Assembly: GCF_014650435.1 (NCBI RefSeq)
Contig: NZ_BMUY01000001.1
Location: forward strand, 124,001 to 188,000
Direction of reading: 5' to 3'
Length of the DNA stretch: 64,000 nt
From: Streptomyces tendae
GTDB lineage: Bacteria > Actinomycetota > Actinomycetes > Streptomycetales > Streptomycetaceae
Under the pieces are notes generated by a model. That model was not told the origin of the DNA. It searched no databases and worked only from the letters and a program-made list of their open reading frames with translations. Made by a program: the position numbers and the translations under genes. Shown piece after piece: positions 32,391 to 41,955 of the stretch. Position 1 is the first letter of the stretch, and every line of letters begins with the position of its first letter.

Positions 32391-32882
32391 TCAGTACGCG
32401 CTGAAGACGTTGTCCATCGAGCCGTAGCGGTCGGCCGCGTAGTTGCAGGCGGCGGTGATGTTGGCGACCGGGTCGTACGGGTCCCAGGAGGTGCCCTCGA
32501 CGTGGTACGCCTGGAAGGTCGGGTCGATCACCTGGAGCAGACCCTTGGACGGGGTGCCGTTGATGGCGTTGATGTCCCAGTTGTTGATGGCGAGCGGGTT
32601 GCCGGAGGACTCACGCATGATGTTGCGGTGAATGCCCTCGTAGGTCCCGGGAATGCCGTGCTGGGCCATGATGTCCAGCGACTCGCGGATCCAGCCGTCG
32701 AGGTTGTCCGGGTAGGTCGTGGCCGCCGTAGTGGCGGTCGTGGCGGCGGCCGGGGTGGCCGCGGAGGCGGTGGTGGCGCCGATGAGCGGCAGCGCGAGCA
32801 CCGCGGCACCGGTGCCGGCCACGGCGAGCTTGCGGGCGAGGCGGCTGGTGCGGGCGTGACGGTTCTGACCGTTGGCAGACAT
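32391..32882 (-). CDS. Secreted lytic transglycosylase (SLT domain)
   Basis: 163 residues with a Sec signal peptide (basic N-terminus, hydrophobic core, TASAA cleavage region), a short Ala/Thr linker and a compact SLT-like domain. The catalytic Glu is in NIMRESSGNPLAIN and the family motif GLLQVIDPTFQAYH follows. It would cut the glycan strands of peptidoglycan outside the cell, as resuscitation or growth-linked hydrolases do. The strong AAGGAGAGGG ribosome site lies at the 3' end of a c-di-AMP riboswitch, which likely controls it. Confidence 0.92.
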   Translation of the reverse strand: MSANGQNRHARTSRLARKLAVAGTGAAVLALPLIGATTASAATPAAATTATTAATTYPDNLDGWIRESLDIMAQHGIPGTYEGIHRNIMRESSGNPLAINNWDINAINGTPSKGLLQVIDPTFQAYHVEGTSWDPYDPVANITAACNYAADRYGSMDNVFSAY

Positions 32883-32900
32883 GCGGTGTCCCTCTCCTTA

Positions 32901-33085
32901 CGCCTACGAGGTGAGCTGTCGGGTTCGGGCGGGGAGGTGCCCGGCCGTGCCCTGACGGGTACGGCTTCACCCCGAGCCGCTCCGGTGGTGACCGGTGCGG
33001 CGACTTACCTGGGTCCCCCGCTCCTGCCTGCGAGTTTGTTGGGTGGATGACTGTGCGACGGGCGGTGGCAGGATTCGGCGTCCAC
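32901..33085 (-). ncRNA. c-di-AMP riboswitch (ydaO-yuaA class)
   Basis: The leader of the transglycosylase gene contains the conserved blocks of the ydaO aptamer in the right order on the minus strand: GCCGAATCCTG (about 33080-33069), GAGCGGGGGACCCAGGTAAG (near 33022-33003), CTCGGGGTGAAGCCG (near 32976-32962) and CGAACCCGACAGCTCACCTCG ending in TAGGCG (near 32926-32901). This class binds c-di-AMP and in Streptomyces is known upstream of cell-wall hydrolase genes such as rpfA, generally as an off switch. The ribosome site follows directly at 32893-32900. Confidence 0.9.
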
Positions 33086-33098
33086 CCGACAGGCCGGG

Positions 33099-33128
33099 AA
33101 CGTATGCGAGAGCACATGTCCGGAACAA
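33099..33128 (-). promoter_or_regulatory. Candidate promoter for the riboswitch-transglycosylase transcript
   Basis: On the minus strand TTGTTC (33128-33123), an 18-bp spacer and TACGTT (33104-33099) place the start about 10 bp before the riboswitch, a good fit for a housekeeping-type promoter. Confidence 0.5.
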
Positions 33129-33780
33129 GTGCAGGAATCACCCAACGCGCCTGTTGACCATGGTCTGAGGTGTTTGAGGCTCTTGATCCTTTGCTGTTGC
33201 CAAGCCTCAACTGGCTTGCGGGGCAAAGGGAGGGCACAGGTTTCGACGGGGTTGCCCGCAGGTGGTCCGGAGTGAGCCAACTCACTGGCCTCAACAAGCA
33301 CGGCAAAACGGGCATTAGCCTCAACTGTGCGTCAACCGGCCGTGGGAGGCGACGGCTTCGGGTGTCGAGCGGCGAGGTGAGGGAAGCGAGTGGGGAGCGG
33401 GAGGCCGGGAAGGCGGCTGCCGTACCCGCCGGGCACGCGTGTGAACCGGTGCGGAAGGGGGCGGGCGCGTGTGTCGATCGGGTGACGTTCTCGAAGTGCG
33501 GGCCGTTGGGGGGAGTGGTGGGATCTTCGGTGGCGGCTTCCGCTCCGTCCGTCCTCCGGGTCCGGCTCCTCTTCTTCTCTGGTCCGCTGGCGATGTCACT
33601 CGAAATCTGCTCATATCACCTGATCAAAAACATACCGTTCATGATCCGATACCGACCAGCCTGTAACCGTGGGCGCTAGCGGTGATCGAAACGTGACCGG
33701 ATACGCTGACTTGAGTGGTGGCAGCGACCTATCGACAAACCAGGTAATCGCCAGTAGACACCAGCAGACAGGAGACCCCT
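33129..33780. other. Long structured spacer upstream of the polyprenyl synthase gene
   Basis: About 650 bp without a credible ORF. The part 33170-33330 is less GC-rich and highly structured: CCTTTGC/GCAAAGG (33188-33194, 33223-33229) encloses CAAGCC/GGCTTG (33201-33218), AGTGAG/CTCACT lies at 33271-33286, and GCCTCAAC occurs three times (near 33204, 33288, 33318). An AT-rich patch at 33595-33665 and the region to 33720 probably hold the synthase promoter. No known RNA family was recognised. Confidence 0.45.
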
Positions 33781-33781
33781 C

Positions 33782-34792
33782 GTGACCGTCGTCGGGCCGT
33801 TCGGGCTGAGCGTGCGGGACCAGGCTCTGGAAGCCGATGTCCAGGCCGGATTGGTTGCTGTCGAGGAAGGGTTGCTTGAGGCAACCAAAAGCGAGGTGCC
33901 GTTCATCACGGAGGCCGCCCAGCACCTGGTGCGGGCCGGCGGGAAACGGTTCCGTCCGCTGCTGGTGATGCTCTCGGCCCAGTTCGGCGACCCCTACGCC
34001 CCCGGGATCGTGCCCTCCGCCGTGGTCGTGGAGCTGACCCACCTCGCCACCCTCTACCACGACGACGTGATGGACGAGGCCGCCGTGCGGCGCGGGGTGC
34101 CCAGCGCGAACACCCGCTGGGACAACTCGGTCGCGGTCCTCACCGGTGACTTCCTGTTCGCCCGCGCCTCGCAGATCCTCGCCGACCTCGGTCCCGAGGC
34201 GGTCCGCGTCCAGGCCCTCGCGTTCGAGCGGCTGGTCACCGGCCAGATCCTCGAGACGGCCGGCCCCCAGGACGGCCGCGACCCGGTCGACCACTACCTG
34301 GATGTGCTGGGAGGCAAGACGGGCTCGCTGGTGGCCGTCTCCTGCCGGTTCGGCGCGATGATGTCCGGCGCCGACGAGACGGTGGTGGACGTGCTGACCC
34401 AGTACGGCGAGCGGCTCGGCGTCGCCTTCCAGCTCGCGGACGACGTCCTGGACATCGCCTCCGACTCCGACGAGTCCGGCAAGACGCCCGGCACGGACCT
34501 GCGCGAGGGCATCCCCACCCTGCCCGTACTGCGGCTGCGCGAGCGGGCGGCCCGGCTGGGGCTCGCCGAGGACCTCGCGCTGTGCGAGCTGCTCGACTCC
34601 GACCTGAGTGACGACGCGCGGCACGCCGAGGCGCTGCGCCTGCTGCGCGCCCACCCCGCGCTGGAGCAGGCCCGCCGGGACACCGTCCGCTACGCCAAGG
34701 ACGCCCGGGCCGCGCTGGCCCCGCTGCGGGAGTGCGACGCGAAGGCCGCGCTGATCGAACTGTGCGACGCGGTGGTCCACCGGGCCGGCTGA
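33782..34792 (+). CDS. Polyprenyl diphosphate synthase (likely for menaquinone)
   Basis: A 336-residue trans-prenyltransferase. The first aspartate-rich motif is DDVMDEA in LATLYHDDVMDEAAVRRG and the second is FQLADDVLDIASD. GGKRFRPLL (substrate diphosphate binding) and GKTPGTDLREG are also typical. The residues before the first motif are small rather than bulky, which fits a long-chain product. Streptomyces use long-chain menaquinones, so a role in the quinone side chain serving the nearby NDH-1 operons is likely. GTG start with AGGAG 7 bp upstream. Confidence 0.92.
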   Translation: MTVVGPFGLSVRDQALEADVQAGLVAVEEGLLEATKSEVPFITEAAQHLVRAGGKRFRPLLVMLSAQFGDPYAPGIVPSAVVVELTHLATLYHDDVMDEAAVRRGVPSANTRWDNSVAVLTGDFLFARASQILADLGPEAVRVQALAFERLVTGQILETAGPQDGRDPVDHYLDVLGGKTGSLVAVSCRFGAMMSGADETVVDVLTQYGERLGVAFQLADDVLDIASDSDESGKTPGTDLREGIPTLPVLRLRERAARLGLAEDLALCELLDSDLSDDARHAEALRLLRAHPALEQARRDTVRYAKDARAALAPLRECDAKAALIELCDAVVHRAG

Positions 34793-34807
34793 CCGCCCGT
34801 CGGCCCG
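34781..34807 (+). terminator. Hairpin overlapping the end of the polyprenyl synthase gene
   Basis: CGGGCCG (34781-34787) and CGGCCCG (34801-34807) form a perfect 7-bp stem spanning the stop codon at 34790-34792. Probable terminator. Confidence 0.45.
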
Positions 34808-35216
34808 TCACGTGCCGCCCGCTGTCTGCCGGTGCCGTCAGCTGTCCGCTGTGTCGTCCGCTGTCTGCAGGTGCCGTCCACCGCGCGCCGTTCGTTGCGT
34901 GTCGTCCCGGGGGCGTCGTCGGCCGCATGCCGCCCGTCGTGTGCCATCCGTGACGTGCGTCACGCGTCGCGGGCCCTCCGCTGCCGGGTGGCGTACAGCG
35001 GCCCCTACGGGCCGGAGGCGTCCGCACCCTTGCGTGTCATCCCGCAGGAGTAGGCGGAGTTGAGCCCGCGGTCTGACGCCCGTGCTCCGGTGATTTGGTC
35101 AGATGGACACCACGGAAAACACCAATCCTCACCGATTCGGGTGAGAATGGCGGCTCACGGGTGAACGCGTGCGAGGTCGCGAGACAGCCGCCGCCGACGA
35201 CGGAGGTAGGGCAGAC
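34808..35216. repeat. Non-coding spacer with a 20-bp direct repeat
   Basis: About 400 bp without a gene. CGCTGTCTGCcGGTGCCGTC occurs at 34820-34839 and, with one change, at 34859-34878, inside a stretch of similar CTGTC/GTGCCGTC words. The right-hand part (about 35090-35200) is less GC-rich and should hold the promoter of the next gene; GAGAAT near 35150 is a possible -10. Confidence 0.5.
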
Positions 35217-36449
35217 ATGGCACCGATCGATTCCGACGACAGCACGACCGCCGGGGAGGGCGAGGAGCTGCGGGCCGGACGACGCAAGGCCGCGCGGTAC
35301 GTCGTCCCGGTCGCGGTGATGGGAGTGGCGGCCGCGACGATCGGGCTCGTCCCCGCGCTCGCCGACTCCGGCGACCCCGACCTGCCGAAGGTCACGGCGG
35401 AGCAGCTCATAGAGAAGATCGCCAAGTCGGACGTCGAGCAGCTCTCCGGCACGGTGCGCATCAACACCGACCTGGGCCTGCCGGACCTCGGCGGGCTGGA
35501 GAGCGGCCTGATGTCCGGAATGTCCGGCGGTCCGGGCTCCGACGGGGACGGCGAGGGTTCCGCCGCCGACCCGTCGGCCAAGCTCACCGAGCTGGTGTCG
35601 GGCAGCCACACGCTGCGCGTCGCGGCCGACGGCCCCGACCGGCAGAAGCTCTCCCTCATGGAGAACGCCGCCGAATACAGCCTGATCCACAACGGCAAGG
35701 ACGTCTGGGGCTACGACAGCCAGTCCAACGAGGTCTACCACTCCACCGCCCCCGACGGCGCCGAGCGGCCGGAGAAGGACGTGCCGGCCACGCCGAAGGA
35801 CTTCGCCGACCAGGCGCTCAAGTCGGTCGACGACACCACGTCCGTGACCGTCGGCGGCACCGCGCAGGTGGCCGGCCGGGACGCCTACCGCCTGGTCGTC
35901 GAGCCCAAGCAGGAGGGTTCCACGGTCGGTGCGATCACCGTCGCCGTGGACGCCGAGACCGGCACCCCGCTGAAGTTCACCCTGACCCCGGCGAGCGGCG
36001 GCGCGGCCGTCGTGGACGTGGGCTTCACCAAGGTCAGCTTCGCGAAGCCGGACGCGTCGACGTTCGACTTCACACCGCCCGCGGGAGCAAAGGTCACCGA
36101 GGCCGACGAGGCCGGCGCGCCCGCCGAGGCCCCGGAGCCCGGTCGCAAGGCCGAGGGCGACCTCGCCAAGGGGATGGACGGCCTCAAGGTGATCGGCGAG
36201 GGCTGGAACTCGATCGCCACCTTCGACACCGGCGCCCAGGGCGGCCTGCCCACGGGCTCCACGGGCGGCGACCTCGGCGGCCTGGGCGGCTTCCTCGGCT
36301 CCTTCGGGGACCAGGTCAAGGGCGACTTCGGCTCGGGCACGGTCTTCAAGACCCGCCTGGTCAACGCCCTGATCACGGACGACGGCAAGGTCTACGCCGG
36401 AGCGGTCACCAAGGACGCGCTGGTGAAGGCGGCCGACGCCGCGCAGTAG
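35217..36449 (+). CDS. Membrane-anchored LolA/MucB-like (outer-membrane carrier fold) protein
   Basis: 410 residues. A cytoplasmic start rich in acidic residues is followed by one membrane helix (about 33-52, VVPVAVMGVAAATIGLVPAL) and a long extracytoplasmic part. TAEQLIEKIAKSDVEQLSGTV and the following beta-rich region resemble the LolA/RseB lipid-carrier fold. A Gly/Leu-rich segment (GGDLGGLGGFLGSFG) lies near the C-terminus. GGAGGT precedes the ATG. It is 54 bp upstream of an ABC exporter, so it may deliver or sense the exported, probably lipid-like, molecule. Confidence 0.82.
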   Translation: MAPIDSDDSTTAGEGEELRAGRRKAARYVVPVAVMGVAAATIGLVPALADSGDPDLPKVTAEQLIEKIAKSDVEQLSGTVRINTDLGLPDLGGLESGLMSGMSGGPGSDGDGEGSAADPSAKLTELVSGSHTLRVAADGPDRQKLSLMENAAEYSLIHNGKDVWGYDSQSNEVYHSTAPDGAERPEKDVPATPKDFADQALKSVDDTTSVTVGGTAQVAGRDAYRLVVEPKQEGSTVGAITVAVDAETGTPLKFTLTPASGGAAVVDVGFTKVSFAKPDASTFDFTPPAGAKVTEADEAGAPAEAPEPGRKAEGDLAKGMDGLKVIGEGWNSIATFDTGAQGGLPTGSTGGDLGGLGGFLGSFGDQVKGDFGSGTVFKTRLVNALITDDGKVYAGAVTKDALVKAADAAQ

Positions 36450-36503
36450 TAGGACGTACGCAGTACGCACCCGTACGGCGAAGAGGACGAGAAGAGGGAG
36501 CCG

Positions 36504-37502
36504 ATGGCCGAAGCGTCCGCCACGGAGCCGAAGCGCCCGGGCCGCGAGCCGGACCGGGGGGAGCGCGCGGATGACGCCGTCATCGCCACCCGCGGGCTCA
36601 CCAAGCGCTACCGCGGCGGACAACTCGCCGTCGACGGTCTGGACCTGACCGTCCCGGCGGGCAGCGTCTTCGGCTTCCTCGGGCCCAACGGCTCCGGCAA
36701 GACCACCACCATCCGGATGCTGATGGGGCTGATCGAACCCACCTCGGGCAGCGCCCGGGTTCTCGGCCGGCCCATGCCGCGCGCGTCCCGCACCGTACTG
36801 CCCCGGGTCGGCGCCCTCATCGAGGGCCCGGCCCTGTACGGCTTCCTCTCCGGGCGCGACAACCTGCTGCGCTACGACGCCGCCGACCCGACCGCCGACC
36901 CGCGCACCCGGCGCGAGCGCGTCGCCGCGGCGCTGGACCGGGTGGGCCTCGCGGCCGCCGGCGGCAAGAAGGCGAAGGCGTACTCGCTCGGCATGAAGCA
37001 GCGGCTGGGTCTCGCCGCGGCGCTGCTCCAGCCGCGCCGACTGCTGGTGCTGGACGAGCCGACCAACGGACTCGACCCGCAGGGCATGCGCGAGATCCGC
37101 ACCCTCGTACGCGAACTGGCCTCCGACGGCACCACCGTCTTCCTCTCCTCCCACCTGCTGGACGAGATCGAGCAGGTGTGCACCCACGCCGCGGTGATGG
37201 CGCAGGGACGGTTGATCACCCAGGGCGCGGTCGCCGACCTGGCGGCCGGGGCGCGCGGCCGGCTGGTGGTGACCACGCCGGACGCGGGCGAGGCCGCCCG
37301 GGTGCTGAAGGAGCAGGGGGCCGCGGACGTGGTGGTCGACGGGGAGAGGGTGACGTCGGAGCCACCGGAGCGCGACCTCGCCGAGGTGAACGCGGCGCTG
37401 GTCGCGGCCCGGGTCCGGGTCCGCGGCTTCGTGCTGGAACGGGCCTCGCTGGAGGACGCGTTCGTGGCGTTGACCGGGGAGGGCTTCGATGTCGCGGGCT
37501 GA
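36504..37502 (+). CDS. ABC-2 type transporter ATPase
   Basis: A 332-residue ATPase with Walker A GPNGSGKTTT, signature YSLGMKQRLGLAAALL, Walker B LLVLDEPTNGLDP and the His switch in LSSHLLDEIEQ. The C-terminal 100 residues are the extension typical of CcmA/NatA/drug-export ATPases. The start ATG 36504 has GAGGGAG upstream. It overlaps the permease gene by 14 bp, so the two are co-translated. Confidence 0.94.
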   Translation: MAEASATEPKRPGREPDRGERADDAVIATRGLTKRYRGGQLAVDGLDLTVPAGSVFGFLGPNGSGKTTTIRMLMGLIEPTSGSARVLGRPMPRASRTVLPRVGALIEGPALYGFLSGRDNLLRYDAADPTADPRTRRERVAAALDRVGLAAAGGKKAKAYSLGMKQRLGLAAALLQPRRLLVLDEPTNGLDPQGMREIRTLVRELASDGTTVFLSSHLLDEIEQVCTHAAVMAQGRLITQGAVADLAAGARGRLVVTTPDAGEAARVLKEQGAADVVVDGERVTSEPPERDLAEVNAALVAARVRVRGFVLERASLEDAFVALTGEGFDVAG

Positions 37503-38487
37503 TGCACAGGACGACCGGGCGGGGGAGTCCGCGCTCACGGCGCCGGACCCAGGTGTGGTGATGGACCCAGGTGTGGTGGCGGGTCCGGGCGTGGTGGCGG
37601 GTCCGAGTGTGGTGGCGGGCCAGGGTGCCGTGCGCTCCCCGAGTCCGCTGTGGTCCCTCGGGCTGTTCCGCAGCGAGCTGCTGACCACCTTCCGGCGCTG
37701 GCGGACCCTCGCCCTGCTGGCCGTGCTCGCCGCCGTGCCGATCCTGGTGGGCATCGCCGTGAAGATCGAGACGGGCGACGGGTCCTCACTCGGCGGCGGC
37801 GGTGGCGGCGCCGGGGGACCGGCGTTCATCTCGCAGATCAGCAACAACGGGCTGTTCCTGGTCTTCACCGCGCTCGCCGCGACCCTCCCGTTCTTCCTGC
37901 CGATGGCCATCGGCGTCGTCGCGGGCGACGCGATCGCGGGCGAGTCGAGCGCGGGCACGCTCCGCTACCTCCTGGTCGCCCCGGCCGGCCGCTCCCGGCT
38001 GCTGCTCACCAAGTACGCGACGGTGATCACCTTCTGCCTCGCCGCCACCCTGGTGGTCGCGGTCTCGGCGCTCGCCGTGGGCGCGCTGCTGTTCCCGGTC
38101 GGTGATCTGATCACCATCTCCGGCACCCGGATCACCTACGCCGAGGGCCTGGGACGGGCGCTGCTGATCGCCCTGGTCGTGGCCGCCTCACTGGTCGGCA
38201 TCGCGGCCCTGGGCCTGTTCGTCTCCACCCTGACGGGCAGCGGCATCGCGGCGATGGCCACCACGGTCGGACTGCTGATCACCGTCCAGATCCTCGACCA
38301 GATCCCCCAGCTCGACGCCCTCCAACCGTACTTCTTCTCGCACTACTGGCTCTCCTTCGCCGACGTGATGCGCGAACCGGTCTACTGGGACGACCTGGTG
38401 AAGAACCTCGGCCTCCAGGCCCTCTACGCGGCCGTCTTCGGCTCGGCGGCCTGGGCCCGGTTCACGACCAAGGACATCACCGCGTAG
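37489..38487 (+). CDS. ABC-2 type transporter permease
   Basis: A 332-residue membrane protein with six predicted helices; the first follows SELLTTFRRWRTLALLAVLA. A glycine run (GGGGGGAGG) lies in the first outer loop, and GVVAGDAIAGESSAGTLRYLL matches the ABC-2 permease core. The cytoplasmic N-terminus has four tandem hexapeptide repeats (DPGVVM, DPGVVA, GPGVVA, GPSVVA) encoded by 18-bp repeats. The 3' end overlaps the convergent reductase gene by 11 bp. Confidence 0.92.
   Translation: MSRADAQDDRAGESALTAPDPGVVMDPGVVAGPGVVAGPSVVAGQGAVRSPSPLWSLGLFRSELLTTFRRWRTLALLAVLAAVPILVGIAVKIETGDGSSLGGGGGGAGGPAFISQISNNGLFLVFTALAATLPFFLPMAIGVVAGDAIAGESSAGTLRYLLVAPAGRSRLLLTKYATVITFCLAATLVVAVSALAVGALLFPVGDLITISGTRITYAEGLGRALLIALVVAASLVGIAALGLFVSTLTGSGIAAMATTVGLLITVQILDQIPQLDALQPYFFSHYWLSFADVMREPVYWDDLVKNLGLQALYAAVFGSAAWARFTTKDITA
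37546..37617 (+). repeat. 18-bp tandem repeat in the ABC permease gene
   Basis: Four in-frame units of GACCCAGGTGTGGTGGCG type (37546-37563, 37564-37581, 37582-37599, 37600-37617) and a decayed fifth. Copy-number change would alter only the disordered N-terminus. Confidence 0.85.
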
Positions 38488-39079
38488 CCGCGGCGTCCGC
38501 CTGCTCGTACGGGAAGCGCGCGAACGGTGCCTCCTGCGCGAAGAAGGTCTTGGCGCGGGCGAGCGCCTCGGTGTCCCGCAGGACGTCACCGGGCTTGCTG
38601 CCGTTGCCCAGCAGCACCCCGCCGAACCGCATGCCCATGTACGCCGCCGAGTTGTTCAGGGCGCCGATCAGCGGGTCGGCGACCTCCTGCTCCTCGTGGG
38701 CGAGCGCGGTGACGCCCCACAGGGTGCGGCCGGCCAGGGTCGCCTTGAAGTCGAGGCCGGGGGTGCGCAGCCAGCCGGACCAGTGGTCGAGGTAGCGCTT
38801 GACCGGCGTGGACAGCGTGTACCAGTACAGCGGCGAGGCGATCACGATGTCCGTGGCGGCGAGGGTGGCGTCGAGCAGCAGGCGCGCGTTGCCCTCCGTG
38901 GGGCGCTTGTGGTCGCTGTCGTGGCGCAGGTCCTCGAACTCCGGCAGGGGGTGCCGGGCCAGGTCGACCCAGCGCTGCTCGACGTCCGCGGACAACTGGT
39001 CGGCGGCGCGGCGGGCGAGCGACTCGGTGTTGCCGTCGGGCCGGGTGCTGCCCGTCAGGAAGAGGAAGCGGCGCGTCAT
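38477..39079 (-). CDS. Flavodoxin-fold NAD(P)H-dependent oxidoreductase
   Basis: A 200-residue flavodoxin_2/FMN-reductase-type protein. The FMN phosphate loop is TGSTRPDGNTESLARRAA at the N-terminus and SPLYWYTLSTPVKRYLDHWSGWL is the typical second loop. Such enzymes reduce quinones, nitro compounds or azo dyes. The gene is single, convergent with the ABC exporter (11-bp overlap), and has an unusually strong promoter inside a palindrome upstream, suggesting induction by a regulator encoded elsewhere. Confidence 0.9.
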   Translation of the reverse strand: MTRRFLFLTGSTRPDGNTESLARRAADQLSADVEQRWVDLARHPLPEFEDLRHDSDHKRPTEGNARLLLDATLAATDIVIASPLYWYTLSTPVKRYLDHWSGWLRTPGLDFKATLAGRTLWGVTALAHEEQEVADPLIGALNNSAAYMGMRFGGVLLGNGSKPGDVLRDTEALARAKTFFAQEAPFARFPYEQADAAATR

Positions 39080-39120
39080 GAGGACCCCAAGTTGATAGGC
39101 GACAGACGATAACCTGCGCC

Positions 39121-39133
39121 TGCATTATATGCA
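39121..39133 (-). promoter_or_regulatory. Consensus -10 inside a palindrome upstream of the reductase gene
   Basis: TGCAT-TAT-ATGCA is a perfect inverted repeat that, on the minus strand, contains TATAAT, the exact -10 consensus and rare in this genome. A repressor binding the palindrome would cover the promoter. A good -35 is not visible. The leader to the ATG would be about 35-40 nt. Confidence 0.55.
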
Positions 39134-39326
39134 CACGCATTGATGTCGCGCCCGCGTGCACGGTCAACCCGCGGCGTGACCTCCTGGAACGAGCCTGTGA
39201 CACCCCGGTGACGTGAGAATCGGGAGCGAGCAGAGAGACTCGACAGTAGGTGCACAACAGGCATGACAGGCTCTGGACGGCAGGAACGGGAACCGCCGAC
39301 GGAAGCCGCCGATGAGTGGGGGAACG

Positions 39327-40787
39327 ATGTCTCGACTCGGCCGCGACAGGCAGCGGGAACACGAGCGCGCCGAGGGCTCGCCCGATCCCGGCGCGACGCC
39401 GATCGACGTCCGCGTGCCGGGCGGCGACCACGGCGCACGAGGTGCCACGGTCGACGGTTCGCCGGTCGTCGCGGCCCCGGGCGAGGAGATCCAGAACGCC
39501 GTCCTGAACCGGCTCCACCGCCTCGCCCTCGCCGCCGGTCACCCCGTCCTCGCCACGATCCACGACCGGCGCCTCGGCTACTCCGTCCCCCTCCGGGTCG
39601 ATCCGGACGGCTCCAGCCACCTCGCCGCGGAACCGATGCCGACGGCGCCCGAGGGCGTGCCCGCACAGACGCCCGTGACGGCACCCGTGGCAGCACCGCC
39701 GACCGCGGCAGCACCCGTACGGCATGACCGGCACACCCGCGTCCTGCGTCCAGTGGCACCGGTCCGGGAGAGTGCGCCGACGGTCCCACTGCCGGCGTTG
39801 CCCGGCACCGGGCGGGAGCGGTCCGGTGGCGAGTCGGCGCCGACGTTCACGCTGCGCGCCCTGCCGGAACCGGCCGGGCAGACGCCGCCCGGCACGGTGG
39901 CGCCGCCGACGGGTGAGTTCGGGCCGCCGCCGCTCATGGACGCCGCTGCCGCGCCGGGCGCCTCGCAGGAGGCGGGGCCGCGACCGACGCCCGGCCCGTT
40001 CACCGCCGCACCGGCGCCTGCCCCCGCACCGGAACCGATTCCCGAACCGGCACCGGAGCCGACCCCCGAACCGGCACCGGCACCGGCACCGAATCCCAAG
40101 CCGGCACCGGCACCAATCCCCGAACCGGCACCGATCCCCGCATCCGCACCGGCCCCCGCTGCCGCCCCCGCCCCCAAGCCGAAGACCGCGCCCGCCCCGG
40201 ACCTCGGCCCCCGCCCCGACCCGTACTCCGACCCCGATCCCAAGCCCACCCCCGCCCGCGGGTTCGACGCCGTGGCCGAGGCCGTGCTCGGGGACGCGCC
40301 GCCCACCGCGCCCGGCGACGCCACCGCCCCCGCGCTGCTCGCGGAGCCGACGGTCCGCATCAACGAGGCCGTCAAGGAGGGACGTACGGAGGTCGCGGCA
40401 CGGCTGGCGGAGGAGACGGTGGCAGATGCCTCGCGCACCCTGGGGCCGGAGCACCCGGAGGTACTCCGGCTCCGGGAACTCACGGCGTACATCGCCTACT
40501 TGTCGGGCGACCCGGACCGCGCCTTCCAGCTCTCCCTCGACCTGGCCCGGATACACCGGCGCTCGGGCGACGCCGAGGCCGCGTACGGCAACGTCCAGAG
40601 CGCGGCGACCGCCTGGCGTGCCGTACGCGACCCCGCACGGGGCCTGGAGCTGGGGAACGACCTGGTCGGGCTGTGGGACGAACTCGCCGCCGAGGAGGGC
40701 CCGGCCGCCGAGGACGCCGAGGAACTGGAGTCCGCCCGCACCCGCATGGGCCGCCTCACCGAACGCGTCCGCGCCCAGACGGGCTGA
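39327..40787 (+). CDS. TPR protein with a long Pro/Ala-rich linker
   Basis: 486 residues in three parts. The N-terminus (about 1-90) is a globular segment with TPIDVRVPGG, VVAAPGEEIQNAVLNRLHRL and HPVLATIHDRRLGYSVPLRV, which I recall as a conserved Streptomyces module. Residues of about 95-310 are a disordered Pro/Ala/Glu linker with repeated PAPEPxP. The C-terminal 150 residues are helical TPR-type repeats (TLGPEHPEVLRLRELTAYIAYLSGDPDRAFQLS). No signal peptide. It is probably a scaffold; the partner is unknown. ATG 39327 has GGGGGA upstream; 39312 is the alternative. Confidence 0.8.
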   Translation: MSRLGRDRQREHERAEGSPDPGATPIDVRVPGGDHGARGATVDGSPVVAAPGEEIQNAVLNRLHRLALAAGHPVLATIHDRRLGYSVPLRVDPDGSSHLAAEPMPTAPEGVPAQTPVTAPVAAPPTAAAPVRHDRHTRVLRPVAPVRESAPTVPLPALPGTGRERSGGESAPTFTLRALPEPAGQTPPGTVAPPTGEFGPPPLMDAAAAPGASQEAGPRPTPGPFTAAPAPAPAPEPIPEPAPEPTPEPAPAPAPNPKPAPAPIPEPAPIPASAPAPAAAPAPKPKTAPAPDLGPRPDPYSDPDPKPTPARGFDAVAEAVLGDAPPTAPGDATAPALLAEPTVRINEAVKEGRTEVAARLAEETVADASRTLGPEHPEVLRLRELTAYIAYLSGDPDRAFQLSLDLARIHRRSGDAEAAYGNVQSAATAWRAVRDPARGLELGNDLVGLWDELAAEEGPAAEDAEELESARTRMGRLTERVRAQTG

Positions 40788-40812
40788 CGCGACCCGTGCG
40801 GGGGTGGATGCC

Positions 40813-41799
<987 letters not shown>

Positions 41800-41852
41800 C
41801 TAGGGGGTCCCTGGGGAGGGGACTCCGCAGTGAATGGGGTGCCTGGATGGTG

Positions 41853-41872
41853 CGGGCGGGACTGACCGCCCG
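41853..41872. terminator. Hairpin between the VOC and aminopeptidase genes
   Basis: CGGGCGG-6-CCGCCCG, a perfect 7-bp stem, 84 bp past the VOC stop on the minus strand and just downstream of a TTGACG that could be the aminopeptidase -35. It may be a terminator or an operator. Confidence 0.4.
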
Positions 41873-41955
41873 TCAAGACCGTTATTCGGCCACGGTGTCA
41901 CACATACCGGAAGCCCTCTGCTCGTACCCCGGGTGAACCCGCCCCTGGCGCCGCC

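Noticed and set aside
33170..33679. A 169-codon open frame in the spacer upstream of the polyprenyl synthase
   Set aside because: Codon composition is unlike real genes of this genome and no motif or ribosome site supports it; the stems suggest non-coding DNA.
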